Source: an uncultured Bacteroidales bacterium (GTDB taxonomy: Bacteria > Bacteroidota > Bacteroidia > Bacteroidales > F082). Taken from it: a DNA stretch of 64,000 bases. The position numbers and the translations under genes were made by a program. Under the pieces are notes generated by a model, which did no database searches, was not told where the DNA came from, and saw nothing but the letters and a program-made list of their open reading frames with translations. This document shows positions 33,416 through 42,469 of the stretch, in pieces (the stretch's first letter is position 1; the number at the start of each line of letters is the position of its first letter). The DNA lies in contig CAJOEP010000006.1 of assembly GCA_905233445.1 (NCBI GenBank), forward strand, positions 1 through 64,000, read 5' to 3'.

Positions 33416-35320
33416 ATGGCACTAAACATTATTTCAATAGCACTATCAATTGCGATTCTTTGGGTGGCGTATCGTTTGCTGTTTATCAACAGCAACAGGT
33501 TGGTTTTTAATCGCGCGTTTCTCATCATTGCGCTGGGTTTTTCGCTGATATTGCCGGCAGCTGGCATTTATATTGGCAGAAGCACACCGCAGATTGTGAG
33601 CTACCGCCAGAGCCTGTTTCAGGGTATCATGCTTGATGAAGTTGTTATCACAGCAGAAGGCGTTACAATCAGCACACAGAGTGATGTGAAAGCTGACAAT
33701 GAAGGCGCCGCGCCGGTGGTGGTTCAAGAAAAAGCGCCGCTATCACTTATAGGACCCTTGCGCCTTATATGGCTGATAGGTGCTATAGGCGCAGCGCTGG
33801 TGTTCCTCTTCAAGCTTGGAAAAATCATTTATATAATCATCCGCTCACCGAAGAAGAAAATGCCAGGATATACTGCTGTTTTCACAGGAAAGGAACATGG
33901 TTCATATTCGTTTTTCAACTATGCTTTCTTCCCCAATGAAAACGCGAATGCGGAGATCGTGCGGCACGAGATGAGCCACATCGCACACCACCATTCGACA
34001 GATATACTTTTCGTGGAGCTGATGATGATTATCCAATGGTTCAACCCGTTTATCTACTTGTATAAGAGGGAGTTACAGAGTCTCCACGAATATATGGCCG
34101 ACAGAGATGTCGTCGCCACCGGTATCGACAAACAGAACTACATGATGTTGATTTTGCAGCAGTGCACGGCCGTCGATTTCAGCAACATGAGCAATAACTT
34201 CAGTTTTTTATTAACCAAAAAAAGAATCAAAATGATTACTCAAAGCAAAAAAGCAAAGGGCGTGGTAATCAAGGCATTACTTACCCTACCATTGTTCGCC
34301 CTGTTATTGTTCGCGAACTGCAAATCCAATGGTCAGGTGGAAAACGAAAATCTGGTCACAATCAAGTTGGGTGAAGAAAGCTATCTTTCATTCAATAATC
34401 CCATGGAAATCAACTTTGATGGCACAGAATACACTCTAGACATCAAGAGCGTGAAAAAAGAGCGCACATTCGAGTTTGGCGAACACAAAGTTTTTGTCAA
34501 AAACAATCGTGACGAGCGCAAAAGTTACACTGTCACCATCGATAGCGCACCATTTGACATTACTTATATTACAAGGATGCTAACCGATGATTCGGAAGCA
34601 ACTGACGACTCGGAAGTTTATACTGGAGCCGTTGAAGTGCTGCCTGAATATCCCGGAGGAACATCTGCAATGTTTGAATTCATCCAGAAAAATGTCAAAT
34701 ACCCTGAATCGGCAAAGGAAAAAGGCATTGAAGGCAGAGTTTTTATCCAGTTTGTGGTTGAAAAAGACGGCAGTTTGTCATCATTCCAAGTGTTGCGCGG
34801 CGTTAGTGAAGACATTGACGCTGAAGCGATTAGAGTATTGAAGATGATGCCGAAATGGAAGCCAGGAATGAATAACGGCGAGCCTGTAAGAGTTCAGTAC
34901 ACTATGCCTTTCAAATTCCAGCTTACAGGCAATGAAAACACCACAGATGCCCTTTCCGGAACAAAATGGGAAGGCAAAGGCGAAGGCACCAAGGACGGCA
35001 TGAAATTCGTCATGGAAATGACAATGGACTTCCACAACAACAACGACGGACTGTTCGTGATGAAACTCACTGCTCAGGACATAGCAAGCAATACACCGCC
35101 ACAAGTCGCATTCGAGGATGTTGGACTTGATTTCAAGTATGTTTACGACGAAGCCACAAAAGCCGGAGTCATTGCTCCTAAGAACCCTGACGGCAGCGAC
35201 TTGGGAGACGAGCCGGCAAGACCTTACTCATACATCGTGAAAGACGGCAAAATCATCGTTGCCTTCTACGATTTCAAGGATGACTGTGGAATCGAGAAGA
35301 TCACTTTTGTGAAGAAATAG
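33416..35320 (+). CDS. BlaR1-type M56 metallopeptidase with TonB-like C-terminal domain
   Basis: 634 residues. Membrane helices in the N-terminal third, a cytoplasmic zinc protease motif HEMSH (184-188) with EYMADRDVV downstream, a further helix near 280-300 ending FANC, then a periplasmic region. A TonB C-terminal domain follows (about 405-505, PEYPGGTSAMFEFIQKNVKYPESAKEKGIEGRVFIQFVV). The last 120 residues (TKWEGKGEGTKDGMKFVMEMTMDF onward) form an extra beta-rich, lipocalin-like part of unknown role. Partner of the BlaI-like repressor. The signal sensed is unknown. Confidence 0.88.
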   Translation: MALNIISIALSIAILWVAYRLLFINSNRLVFNRAFLIIALGFSLILPAAGIYIGRSTPQIVSYRQSLFQGIMLDEVVITAEGVTISTQSDVKADNEGAAPVVVQEKAPLSLIGPLRLIWLIGAIGAALVFLFKLGKIIYIIIRSPKKKMPGYTAVFTGKEHGSYSFFNYAFFPNENANAEIVRHEMSHIAHHHSTDILFVELMMIIQWFNPFIYLYKRELQSLHEYMADRDVVATGIDKQNYMMLILQQCTAVDFSNMSNNFSFLLTKKRIKMITQSKKAKGVVIKALLTLPLFALLLFANCKSNGQVENENLVTIKLGEESYLSFNNPMEINFDGTEYTLDIKSVKKERTFEFGEHKVFVKNNRDERKSYTVTIDSAPFDITYITRMLTDDSEATDDSEVYTGAVEVLPEYPGGTSAMFEFIQKNVKYPESAKEKGIEGRVFIQFVVEKDGSLSSFQVLRGVSEDIDAEAIRVLKMMPKWKPGMNNGEPVRVQYTMPFKFQLTGNENTTDALSGTKWEGKGEGTKDGMKFVMEMTMDFHNNNDGLFVMKLTAQDIASNTPPQVAFEDVGLDFKYVYDEATKAGVIAPKNPDGSDLGDEPARPYSYIVKDGKIIVAFYDFKDDCGIEKITFVKK

Positions 35321-35330
35321 TTTTCAAACA

Positions 35331-35446
35331 CGTCATTTCGACAGACTGAAAGGAGTGGAGAAATCTCCTGTAAACATAGTAACTGCTTAATTGTCGGAGA
35401 TTTCTCCATTACGCTCCATTTCATTACGCTCCAGTCGAAATGACGG
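35331..35446. repeat. Inverted pair of family B REP-like elements
   Basis: CGTCATTTCGAC with GGAGTGGAGAAATCTCC (35331-35370) is inverted against GGAGATTTCTCCATTACGC with GTCGAAATGACG (35396-35446). A single copy is at 39272-39313. It could act as the terminator of the M56 gene. Confidence 0.8.
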
Positions 35447-35451
35447 GGAAA

Positions 35452-35481
35452 ATTCGTGTTGATTCGTGAGATTCGTGTTCA
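35452..35481. repeat. ATTCGTG short tandem repeat
   Basis: Three consecutive ATTCGTG units about 9-10 bp apart. A related ATCCGTG array in the opposite orientation lies at 54686-54737. Confidence 0.6.
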
Positions 35482-35499
35482 ATTTATGACGAAAACTAT

Positions 35500-36438
35500 A
35501 TGAAATGGTGCATTAAAATACTGATTGTTTTGCTTACTGTGTTGCTACTCTTTTCTTGCGGTATGCAACGCTCGACAAGTTACGACAACATTGAATCGCT
35601 GAATCTGTCGAATCAGGGCTTGAAGCGCATTCCGAGGAGCATCAAGAGGTGCAAAAACCTTGTACATCTTGATTTGGAGCACAATCAGATTAGACATATT
35701 CCGAGATTTATAGAAAAACTAGATAGCCTAAGAAGCCTCGATTTGAACTACAACGATTTAAAGCTTACGAAAGCCGACATAAGGCACGCTGCGAAGGTGA
35801 AAAAGCTGTCAATTGGGGGTAATAATATTGAGAAATTGCCTGAAAACATTGGCATTTTGCAATGCACGAATCTGAATTTGGGCAAAAACAAATTGAGCTC
35901 TCTTCCGGCTTCGTTTGCCGATCTGAAACAGGTGCATCACCTCATTTTTTATGAAAATGAATTTGTGACGATTCCCGAAGAGATTGCAGGTTTTGAAAAT
36001 TTGCAGCATCTCGATTTTTATAAAAACCATATTAAGGAAATACCAGATTTTGTTGGCAATTATGAGAATTTAAGATATTTGTATCTTTCTTATAACGAGA
36101 TTGAGGAAATCCCTGACAGGCTACGAAATCTGAAGAATTTGAATTATTTTTACATCCATCATAACAAAATTTTGACAATTCCGAATTGGATTGTGGAGAT
36201 GGACTCGCTTGAGCGCTTTGGAGTGGGTTACAACAAGCTTATTTCGATGCCTGATATGTCGGAAATGCCTTCACTTATTGAGCTTAACTGCGAAGGAAAT
36301 CTGCTTGAGGAGTTTCCGTGGAAACTGGTTGAAAAGCCTGGAATGCAGTTTTTGATTGTCAGGGATAATTTGTTTGAGTTGAAAGAAGAGGAAATAGAGT
36401 TTTTGAGCCAACCAAGGACTTTAGTTATAATATTTTGA
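35500..36438 (+). CDS. Leucine-rich-repeat lipoprotein
   Basis: 312 residues. Lipoprotein signal LLTVLLLFSC, then about ten leucine-rich repeats of 22-23 residues with the consensus LxxLDLxxNxIxxIPxxI (for example NLVHLDLEHNQIRHIPRFI and NLQHLDFYKNHIKEIPDFV). Probably exposed at the envelope and used in protein binding. No enzymatic domain. Flanked on both sides by REP-like repeats. Lower GC than neighbours. Confidence 0.88.
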   Translation: MKWCIKILIVLLTVLLLFSCGMQRSTSYDNIESLNLSNQGLKRIPRSIKRCKNLVHLDLEHNQIRHIPRFIEKLDSLRSLDLNYNDLKLTKADIRHAAKVKKLSIGGNNIEKLPENIGILQCTNLNLGKNKLSSLPASFADLKQVHHLIFYENEFVTIPEEIAGFENLQHLDFYKNHIKEIPDFVGNYENLRYLYLSYNEIEEIPDRLRNLKNLNYFYIHHNKILTIPNWIVEMDSLERFGVGYNKLISMPDMSEMPSLIELNCEGNLLEEFPWKLVEKPGMQFLIVRDNLFELKEEEIEFLSQPRTLVIIF

Positions 36439-36442
36439 TTAT

Positions 36443-36476
36443 GAGGTTCCTCGCCCCTTCGGGGCTCGGAATGACA
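36443..36476. repeat. Family A REP-like element
   Basis: GAGGTTCCTCGCCCC, TTCGGGG and CTCGGAATGACA. A nearly perfect hairpin just after the LRR gene stop. Confidence 0.8.
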
Positions 36477-36579
36477 ACCCCACCAAGAAACATTATAGCG
36501 CGACATATAGGTTCCTACAAATTTAGTAGTTACCTACAAGCCGCGCTTGTTTGTTTCATATATGTTTTGTCATTCCTCA

Positions 36580-37257
36580 TTATTTAAATGCATCCCACGG
36601 CATTCCTTTTGGCATTGGAGCCACCACTGTCATTTCGGTTTTCAATGTCGGATGCTCGAAGGTGATTTTGTGCGAGTGCAGGCAGATTGAGGCATCGGGG
36701 TTGGAACGAGGGTAGCCGTATTTGAGGTCGCCTTTGATGGGGCAGCCGATGTGAGCCAGCTGGCAGCGAATCTGATGATGGCGGCCCGTAAGTAATTCTA
36801 TTTCAAGGAGATAATAATTGTCAGATTTTCCGACCACGCGATATCTTAACGTTGCCAATTTCGCTCCGCTTGTCCCCTCTTTCACAATGTACGACTTGTT
36901 CTGCGCCTCGTTTTTCACCATGTAATCGTTGAGTTCGTCGGCGTCTTTCGGCGGACGGTTTTTCACGATGGCAAGGTATGTTTTATGGAAATTGCGGTCT
37001 TTCACCATTGTCGTCATGCGGCTGAGTGCCTTGCTGGTGCGAGCAAATATCACTGCGCCGCTGACAGGACGGTCGAGACGGTGGACGAGGCCTGCGAACA
37101 CCTCACCCGGTTTGTTTTTTGTCTCCTTGATGTAAGCCTTCACATCGTCAAGGAGGCAAATGTCGCCGGTTTTGTCACCCTGGACGATTTCGCTCGGGAG
37201 CTTGTTCACTATTATTAAGTGATTATCTTCGAAAAGAATGCGGTCGTTTATTTTCAT
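36580..37257 (-). CDS. RluA-family pseudouridine synthase
   Basis: 225 residues. The catalytic motif HRLDRPVSG has Asp62, followed by FARTSKALSRM. The C-terminal part has GRHHQIRCQLAHIGCPIKGDLKYG. No S4 domain, so it is the short type. It isomerises uridine to pseudouridine in rRNA or tRNA; the target cannot be assigned. The ATG at 37257 is preferred. An upstream in-frame TTG lies inside a palindromic repeat and is probably not used. Confidence 0.92.
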   Translation of the reverse strand: MKINDRILFEDNHLIIVNKLPSEIVQGDKTGDICLLDDVKAYIKETKNKPGEVFAGLVHRLDRPVSGAVIFARTSKALSRMTTMVKDRNFHKTYLAIVKNRPPKDADELNDYMVKNEAQNKSYIVKEGTSGAKLATLRYRVVGKSDNYYLLEIELLTGRHHQIRCQLAHIGCPIKGDLKYGYPRSNPDASICLHSHKITFEHPTLKTEMTVVAPMPKGMPWDAFK

Positions 37258-37266
37258 ATCCTGTTG

Positions 37267-37293
37267 GGACAAGGCATGCCTTGTCCGTACGGG
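37267..37293. repeat. 20-bp perfect palindrome (family C)
   Basis: GGACAAGGCA/TGCCTTGTCC followed by GTACGGG. It lies between panB and the pseudouridine synthase gene, both on minus. A related element is inside dnaX (23428-23454). Confidence 0.75.
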
Positions 37294-37302
37294 TTTTAAA
37301 AA

Positions 37303-38118
37303 TCAATATTGCTCTGTATCATTCGGGAATGTCACCTCTTTAACGTCGTTGATATATGCGCTGACGTTGTCTTTGATGATGCTGTAGAGGTTGTTGTAGC
37401 GGCGCAGGAAACGCGGTGAGAAATCGTTGCTCAGTCCGAGCATGTCCTGCAGCACGAGCACCTGTCCGTCGCAGCCGTGACCGGCACCGATGCCGATGGT
37501 CGGGATGTTGAGCGACTGGGACACCTCTCTCGCCAACGCAGCCGGGATCTTCTCAAGAACGATGCTGAAAACACCTTTTTCCTGAAGAAGAAGAGCGTCT
37601 TCACGCAATTTGTTGGCTTCGTATTCGTCTTTGGCGCGCACTACATACGTTCCGAACTTGTTGATACTCTGCGGAGTAAGTCCAAGATGGCCCATCACCG
37701 GAATGCCGGCGCAGAGGATACGCTCAACAGATTCGAGAATCTCGCGTCCGCCCTCCATCTTCACGGCGTTGGCACCCGTCTCTTTCATGATGCGGATTGC
37801 CGATTCGAGAGCTATCTTCGAGTTTCCTTGATATGTTCCGAACGGCATATCGACGACCACCATGGCATGTGACACGGCACGCACCACCGAAGCACCGTAG
37901 ATTATCATCTCATCGAGAGTGATTGGCAAGGTGGTAGGATGGCCTTCCATCACGTTGGATGCACTGTCGCCGACAAGTATTACATCTATATTTGACTGGT
38001 CGAGGATTTTCGCCATTGTGTAGTCATACGCGGTGAGCATCGCTATCTTCTCACCTTTGTTCTTCATCTCCTGAAGCACGTGCGTCGTGACCAAAGATGC
38101 ATTATGTGATAAATACAT
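37303..38118 (-). CDS. panB: 3-methyl-2-oxobutanoate hydroxymethyltransferase
   Basis: 271 residues. First committed step of pantothenate synthesis, using methylenetetrahydrofolate. Signatures: [63 protein letters not shown] and [22 protein letters not shown]. The ATG at 38118 lies 18 nt after the TATTTTTG box (38143-38136). A TTG at 38127 is too close to the promoter. No other pan gene is nearby. Confidence 0.96.
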   Translation of the reverse strand: MYLSHNASLVTTHVLQEMKNKGEKIAMLTAYDYTMAKILDQSNIDVILVGDSASNVMEGHPTTLPITLDEMIIYGASVVRAVSHAMVVVDMPFGTYQGNSKIALESAIRIMKETGANAVKMEGGREILESVERILCAGIPVMGHLGLTPQSINKFGTYVVRAKDEYEANKLREDALLLQEKGVFSIVLEKIPAALAREVSQSLNIPTIGIGAGHGCDGQVLVLQDMLGLSNDFSPRFLRRYNNLYSIIKDNVSAYINDVKEVTFPNDTEQY

Positions 38119-38135
38119 TATTTTCAAATTTTTTG

Positions 38136-38143
38136 CAAAAATA
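38136..38143 (-). promoter_or_regulatory. panB -7 box
   Basis: Minus strand TATTTTTG with a leader of about 10 nt to the panB ATG. Confidence 0.5.
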
Positions 38144-38186
38144 GAAAAAAGTTAACAGTTAAGAGTTAAAAGTTAAAAGAAATTTG

Positions 38187-38194
38187 TAATTTTG
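38187..38194 (+). promoter_or_regulatory. -7 box for the first paralogous lipoprotein
   Basis: TAATTTTG preceded by short AGTTAAAAG repeats (38150-38180). Leader of about 14 nt. Confidence 0.45.
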
Positions 38195-38214
38195 TCGATT
38201 GATAATCATTTAAA

Positions 38215-39231
38215 ATGAAAAACTTATTTCCTATCGTTGCAATAGTGGCGTTATCATTCGCTTCTTGCACCACCGACTTCGAGCTTTACAGCTACGACGA
38301 GACCGTTGTGGTTTACGCCATTCTCGACACGGAAGCCGACACGAATTACTTCAAGATTACAAAATCGTTTTTAGGAAATGCCCTCGAACTAGCTCAAGAT
38401 TACGAAGTCAGCAATTATGATTATGATGAAATCGATGTGAAATTCATCGGGTGTTTCGACAATGCGACGCAACCCGACACAATTCAACTTGACACAATAT
38501 CATTGTACGTTCCATACAATGAAAGCTCCATGTTTTACAGCGGGATGCGCCAGCTTTACTATTACACCGACAGGAAGTTGCAAAGCGGCAAGACATATAA
38601 AATCGTCATCAACCGAAAGTCTGACGGTGCTACAATATGGGCGCAAACGACAACCACAAACAGTGTGGTATTCATCAGACCATATACAAACAGGGTAATC
38701 AACTTAAGGTCGAGACACGATTCCGTGACATGGTTTGTCAACGACCCGGCGAACAACTATCACACAACAGCCGCTTATTTTGATGTGACCGGGATTTTTC
38801 ATTACAGGGAGATGCTGCCAGGAAGCACCGACACCGTCAGCAGGTCAATAGAATGGAACATACAGTCCGATATTCCTACAAACCTGTATATCGCCAACGG
38901 AAGCTATCAGATTTACTACTCACCAATTGATTTTTTCAATTTTTTGGGCAACAACAAATACCTTCGTGAAAACAGTCAGTTCGGTGTCCAGCGGTGGATT
39001 GACAAGTTTGAATTCCGCATATCTTCCATTGGCGAAGAGCTATACGCCTGCCATCTATCAAACATCGGAACCAGCATCAACATTGATGTTTTTGATTATT
39101 CGAACATAGTGAACGGCCGTGGACTGATGTCGTCAAGGGCAGCAAAAAGGTCATTTCATAATTTGGATCAGGTAACAAGATACAGAATCACACAGGATTA
39201 CGATTACGGATTCATTTATGAGCCGAATTAA
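38215..39231 (+). CDS. Bacteroidales lipoprotein of unknown function (paralogue 1)
   Basis: 338 residues. Lipoprotein signal VALSFASC. The rest is predicted beta-rich with no recognised catalytic motif. It shares along its whole length with the next gene blocks such as VYAxLDxxADTNxFKIT, NxxELAxxYExSNYxYDEIDVxF, FYSGxxQxYYYTxxKL, LMSSRxxKxSxH and YGFIYxPN. The pair resembles the DUF4249-like class of Bacteroidetes surface lipoproteins only loosely, so no family is assigned. Confidence 0.8.
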   Translation: MKNLFPIVAIVALSFASCTTDFELYSYDETVVVYAILDTEADTNYFKITKSFLGNALELAQDYEVSNYDYDEIDVKFIGCFDNATQPDTIQLDTISLYVPYNESSMFYSGMRQLYYYTDRKLQSGKTYKIVINRKSDGATIWAQTTTTNSVVFIRPYTNRVINLRSRHDSVTWFVNDPANNYHTTAAYFDVTGIFHYREMLPGSTDTVSRSIEWNIQSDIPTNLYIANGSYQIYYSPIDFFNFLGNNKYLRENSQFGVQRWIDKFEFRISSIGEELYACHLSNIGTSINIDVFDYSNIVNGRGLMSSRAAKRSFHNLDQVTRYRITQDYDYGFIYEPN

Positions 39232-39257
39232 TTTTTGTGCAGTATTAAAAAATATTG

Positions 39258-39265
39258 TATTTTTG
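39258..39265 (+). promoter_or_regulatory. -7 box for the second paralogous lipoprotein
   Basis: TATTTTTG followed by CAG. The leader of about 70 nt contains a family B REP-like element. Confidence 0.5.
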
Positions 39266-39271
39266 CAGGTT

Positions 39272-39313
39272 AGAAGATTTCTCCACTCCGCTTCGCTTCG
39301 GTCGAGATGACGG
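39272..39313 (+). repeat. Family B REP-like element
   Basis: AAGATTTCTCCACTCCGC, TTCGCTTCGG and TCGAGATGACGG. It lies in the 5' leader of the second lipoprotein gene. Confidence 0.75.
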
Positions 39314-39340
39314 TGTTGGTGAAAGTTAAATTGTTAAAAA

Positions 39341-40378
39341 ATGAAAAAAATATTTTTAGCCATAACAGCACTTTTTGCCTTGGTTTTCAGCTCATGCAGC
39401 AATAAAGTCGACCTTTACAGCGACGAAGGCGACACCACCATTGTTTATGCCATGCTTGACGCGAATGCCGACACCAATTTCTTCAAAATAACACACAGTT
39501 TCATCGGGAATGTCAACGAATTGGCACATAATTACGAGGCAAGCAACTACAAATACGATGAGATTGATGTGACATTTTCTGGTGTTTTTGAAGGTAGTTC
39601 AGCCAATCAGACCGTCACGCTCGACACTATTTCGAAATGGATTCCATATGATGAGAACTCGACATTTTACAGCGGCTGCTGGCAAACATATTATTACACC
39701 ACGAAAAAACTGATTGAAGGGAAGGAATACACGCTCAACATCTTAAGGAAGGAAGACAACGTCAACATAACAGCTAAAACAACGACTATCAACACCTTCC
39801 GTTTTAGAAAACCTTTGCAGAATCAGCTGATTAAGTTTGTTGATGCTAAACGTTACACCATAGAATGGAATGTGCCAGATGCCTCCACCAACTTCATGAC
39901 GACGGCGGCATATTTCGAAATTGACACTTATTTCCGCTTTAAGGAGCTGATGCCTGGCAGCACAGACACCACTCTCGTTGAGCTGAGATGGCCTGTTGGT
40001 TCCGACAAAGCCGAAAACCTTTACACCACAAGCAACAACGCGTCGTATTACGCCATCAACTACACCCCGGAAGCCTTGTACACCTTCCTTGCAAACAATG
40101 TTTATCTCAAAGAAAACAGTCCTATTGGCGTGCAGCGTTGGTTCGAAAAGTTCGAATTCAGAATCTCGGCAGTGGGCGAAGAGCTATACAACTATTACAT
40201 CATAGCAAATTCGACGAGTGCCATTCAGGACGTGCCCAACTACTCGAACGTCGAAAACGGCATGGGTATCATGTCATCTAGAATCTCAAAAAGCTCTTAC
40301 CACCTTATAAATCAGGTTGACAGACAAAAGATTCAGAACGAGTTTCCATACGGATTCATATACGACCCTAACAGATAA
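39341..40378 (+). CDS. Bacteroidales lipoprotein of unknown function (paralogue 2)
   Basis: 345 residues. Lipoprotein signal LVFSSC. Clearly a tandem duplicate of the preceding gene, sharing about a third or more of residues by eye and the same order of conserved blocks, including ENSPIGVQRWFEKFEFRISAVGEELYNYY against ENSQFGVQRWIDKFEFRISSIGEELYACH. It has its own promoter, so the two copies may be expressed separately. Function unknown. Confidence 0.8.
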   Translation: MKKIFLAITALFALVFSSCSNKVDLYSDEGDTTIVYAMLDANADTNFFKITHSFIGNVNELAHNYEASNYKYDEIDVTFSGVFEGSSANQTVTLDTISKWIPYDENSTFYSGCWQTYYYTTKKLIEGKEYTLNILRKEDNVNITAKTTTINTFRFRKPLQNQLIKFVDAKRYTIEWNVPDASTNFMTTAAYFEIDTYFRFKELMPGSTDTTLVELRWPVGSDKAENLYTTSNNASYYAINYTPEALYTFLANNVYLKENSPIGVQRWFEKFEFRISAVGEELYNYYIIANSTSAIQDVPNYSNVENGMGIMSSRISKSSYHLINQVDRQKIQNEFPYGFIYDPNR

Positions 40379-40402
40379 AATGTGACATTTTGTCAGTCTT
40401 AT

Positions 40403-40447
40403 TATCTTTGGCATAATTTTTGTTCTACCATTGTCGCAAAACGACAA
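40403..40447 (+). promoter_or_regulatory. dnaK promoter and leader hairpin
   Basis: The -7 box TATCTTTG is at 40403-40410. The leader carries the inverted repeat TTGTCG (40431-40436) and CGACAA (40442-40447) with a 5-nt loop. It is not a CIRCE element. A role in heat-shock control is only a possibility. Confidence 0.5.
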
Positions 40448-40479
40448 AAAAGTAAAATAAAATATAGGAGAACGAAATT

Positions 40480-42402
40480 ATGTCAAAAATCATTGGTATC
40501 GATTTAGGAACAACAAACTCATGCGTTTCAGTTATGGAAGGCAATGAGCCGGTAGTTATTCAGAATAGCGAAGGACACCGCACCACACCGTCAATCGTGG
40601 CATTCACCGACAACGGCGAGCGTAAGGTTGGCGAGCCTGCAAAACGTCAGGCCATCACAAACCCGTTGAGAACAGTTTATTCAATCAAACGTTTCATGGG
40701 TGAGACTTACGACAAGATGCAGAGCGAAATCAGCCGTGTACCTTATAAAGTAGTTAAGGGCGGCAACAACACACCACGTATCGACATCGACGGCAAGCTT
40801 TACACACCGCAGGAGATCTCAGCAATGGTGCTTCAGAAGATGAAGAAGACCGCTGAGGACTACCTCGGACAGCCTGTCACAGAGGCCGTCATCACAGTGC
40901 CTGCATACTTCAGCGACTCACAGCGTCAGGCTACTAAGGAAGCTGGCGAAATCGCAGGTTTGAACGTGCGTCGTATCATCAACGAGCCTACAGCGGCAGC
41001 TTTGGCATACGGCTTGGACAAGAAGAAGAGCGATGTGAAGGTTGCAGTGTATGACCTCGGCGGCGGTACATTCGATATCTCAATCCTTGAACTCGGCGAC
41101 GGCGTGTTTGAAGTGAAATCGACAAACGGTAACACCCACCTCGGCGGCGACGACTTCGACGAGAGAATCATCAACTGGTTGGCAGAAGAATTCATGCACG
41201 ACGAGAACATCGACCTCCGCAAGGATCCGATGTCACTCCAGAGATTGAAGGAAGCTGCTGAAAAGGCAAAGATTGAGTTGTCAGCTTCAACAGAGACAGA
41301 AATCAACTTGCCATATATCACAGCTACACAGAGCGGACCTAAACACTTGGTGCGCAAGCTCTCAAGAGCTAAGTTCGAGCAGTTGTGCGACGACCTCATC
41401 CAGGCCACTATCGAGCCATGCCGCAAGGCTTTGGCAGACGCTGGCATGAGCGTGAGCGACATCGACGACGTGATCTTGGTTGGTGGTTCGACACGTATCC
41501 CGGCTATCCAGAACATCGTGCGCGACTTCTTCAAGAAAGAACCTTCGAAGGGCGTGAACCCGGATGAGGTGGTCGCAATCGGCGCATCAATCCAGGGCGG
41601 CGTTCTGACAGGCGAGGTGAAAGATGTGCTGTTGCTTGATGTCACACCATTGTCACTCGGTATCGAGACCCTCGGCGGCGTCATGACAAAGCTCATCGAG
41701 AGCAACACCACCATCCCGTTCAAGAAATCGGAGGTGTTCTCGACAGCTGTCGACAACCAGCCATCAGTTGAGATCCACGTGTTGCAGGGCGAGCGCCCGA
41801 TGGCAAACCAGAACAAAACCATCGGTAGGTTTAACCTCGACAACATTCCGCCAGCGCCAAGAGGTGTCCCACAGATTGAGGTGACATTCGATATCGACGC
41901 TAACGGTATCTTGAACGTGAGCGCAAAGGATAAGGCTACAGGCAAGAGCCAGAGCATCCGTATCGAGGCATCGTCAGGCTTGAGCGACGACGAAATCAAG
42001 AGAATGAAGGCAGAAGCTGAGGCCAACGCCGACGCCGATAAGAAAGAACGTGAGCGTATCGACAAGATCAACGCTGCCGACGCCATGATCTTCAACACCG
42101 AGAAACAGTTGAAGGAATATGGCGACAAGCTGCCGGCCGACAAGAAGGGCGAGATCGAAAGCGCTCTCGAGAAGCTGAAGACAGCACACAAGGCACAGGA
42201 CATCGCCGGCATCGACGCTGCCATGGCAGAGATGAACGGCATCTGGCAGAAGGCATCGGAAGAGATGTACAAGAACGCCGGAGCCCAGGGCGGTCAGCAA
42301 GGACCATTCAGCGGTCAACAAGGACCTCAGAATCCAGGTAACGGTGGCAACGGCGGCAAGGACGACGAGGTGACAGATGTGGATTTTGAAGAAGTCCACT
42401 AG
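40480..42402 (+). CDS. dnaK: Chaperone DnaK (Hsp70)
   Basis: 640 residues. [18 protein letters not shown] at the N terminus, phosphate loops [15 protein letters not shown] and [10 protein letters not shown], and the substrate domain beginning near [18 protein letters not shown]. The C-terminal lid ends in a Gly/Gln-rich stretch and [14 protein letters not shown]-dependent folding chaperone. Encoded alone, without grpE or dnaJ. Strong codon bias suggests high expression. Confidence 0.99.
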   Translation: MSKIIGIDLGTTNSCVSVMEGNEPVVIQNSEGHRTTPSIVAFTDNGERKVGEPAKRQAITNPLRTVYSIKRFMGETYDKMQSEISRVPYKVVKGGNNTPRIDIDGKLYTPQEISAMVLQKMKKTAEDYLGQPVTEAVITVPAYFSDSQRQATKEAGEIAGLNVRRIINEPTAAALAYGLDKKKSDVKVAVYDLGGGTFDISILELGDGVFEVKSTNGNTHLGGDDFDERIINWLAEEFMHDENIDLRKDPMSLQRLKEAAEKAKIELSASTETEINLPYITATQSGPKHLVRKLSRAKFEQLCDDLIQATIEPCRKALADAGMSVSDIDDVILVGGSTRIPAIQNIVRDFFKKEPSKGVNPDEVVAIGASIQGGVLTGEVKDVLLLDVTPLSLGIETLGGVMTKLIESNTTIPFKKSEVFSTAVDNQPSVEIHVLQGERPMANQNKTIGRFNLDNIPPAPRGVPQIEVTFDIDANGILNVSAKDKATGKSQSIRIEASSGLSDDEIKRMKAEAEANADADKKERERIDKINAADAMIFNTEKQLKEYGDKLPADKKGEIESALEKLKTAHKAQDIAGIDAAMAEMNGIWQKASEEMYKNAGAQGGQQGPFSGQQGPQNPGNGGNGGKDDEVTDVDFEEVH

Positions 42403-42425
42403 ATAATGGATAACAGATAATAGAG

Positions 42426-42457
42426 AAAGGATGTCGAAATACGGCATCCTTTTTTTG
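42426..42457 (+). terminator. dnaK terminator
   Basis: AAAGGATGTCG/CGGCATCCTTT stem with one wobble pair and a 5-nt loop, then a T run. Confidence 0.88.
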
Positions 42458-42469
42458 TATTATAAACCT

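Noticed and set aside
40431-40447. CIRCE heat-shock operator
   Set aside because: The dyad differs from TTAGCACTC-N9-GAGTGCTAA in sequence and spacing.
40926-42272. 448-codon minus-strand open frame
   Set aside because: Antisense to dnaK. Long antisense frames are common in strongly biased genes, and the translation is serine-rich low-information sequence.
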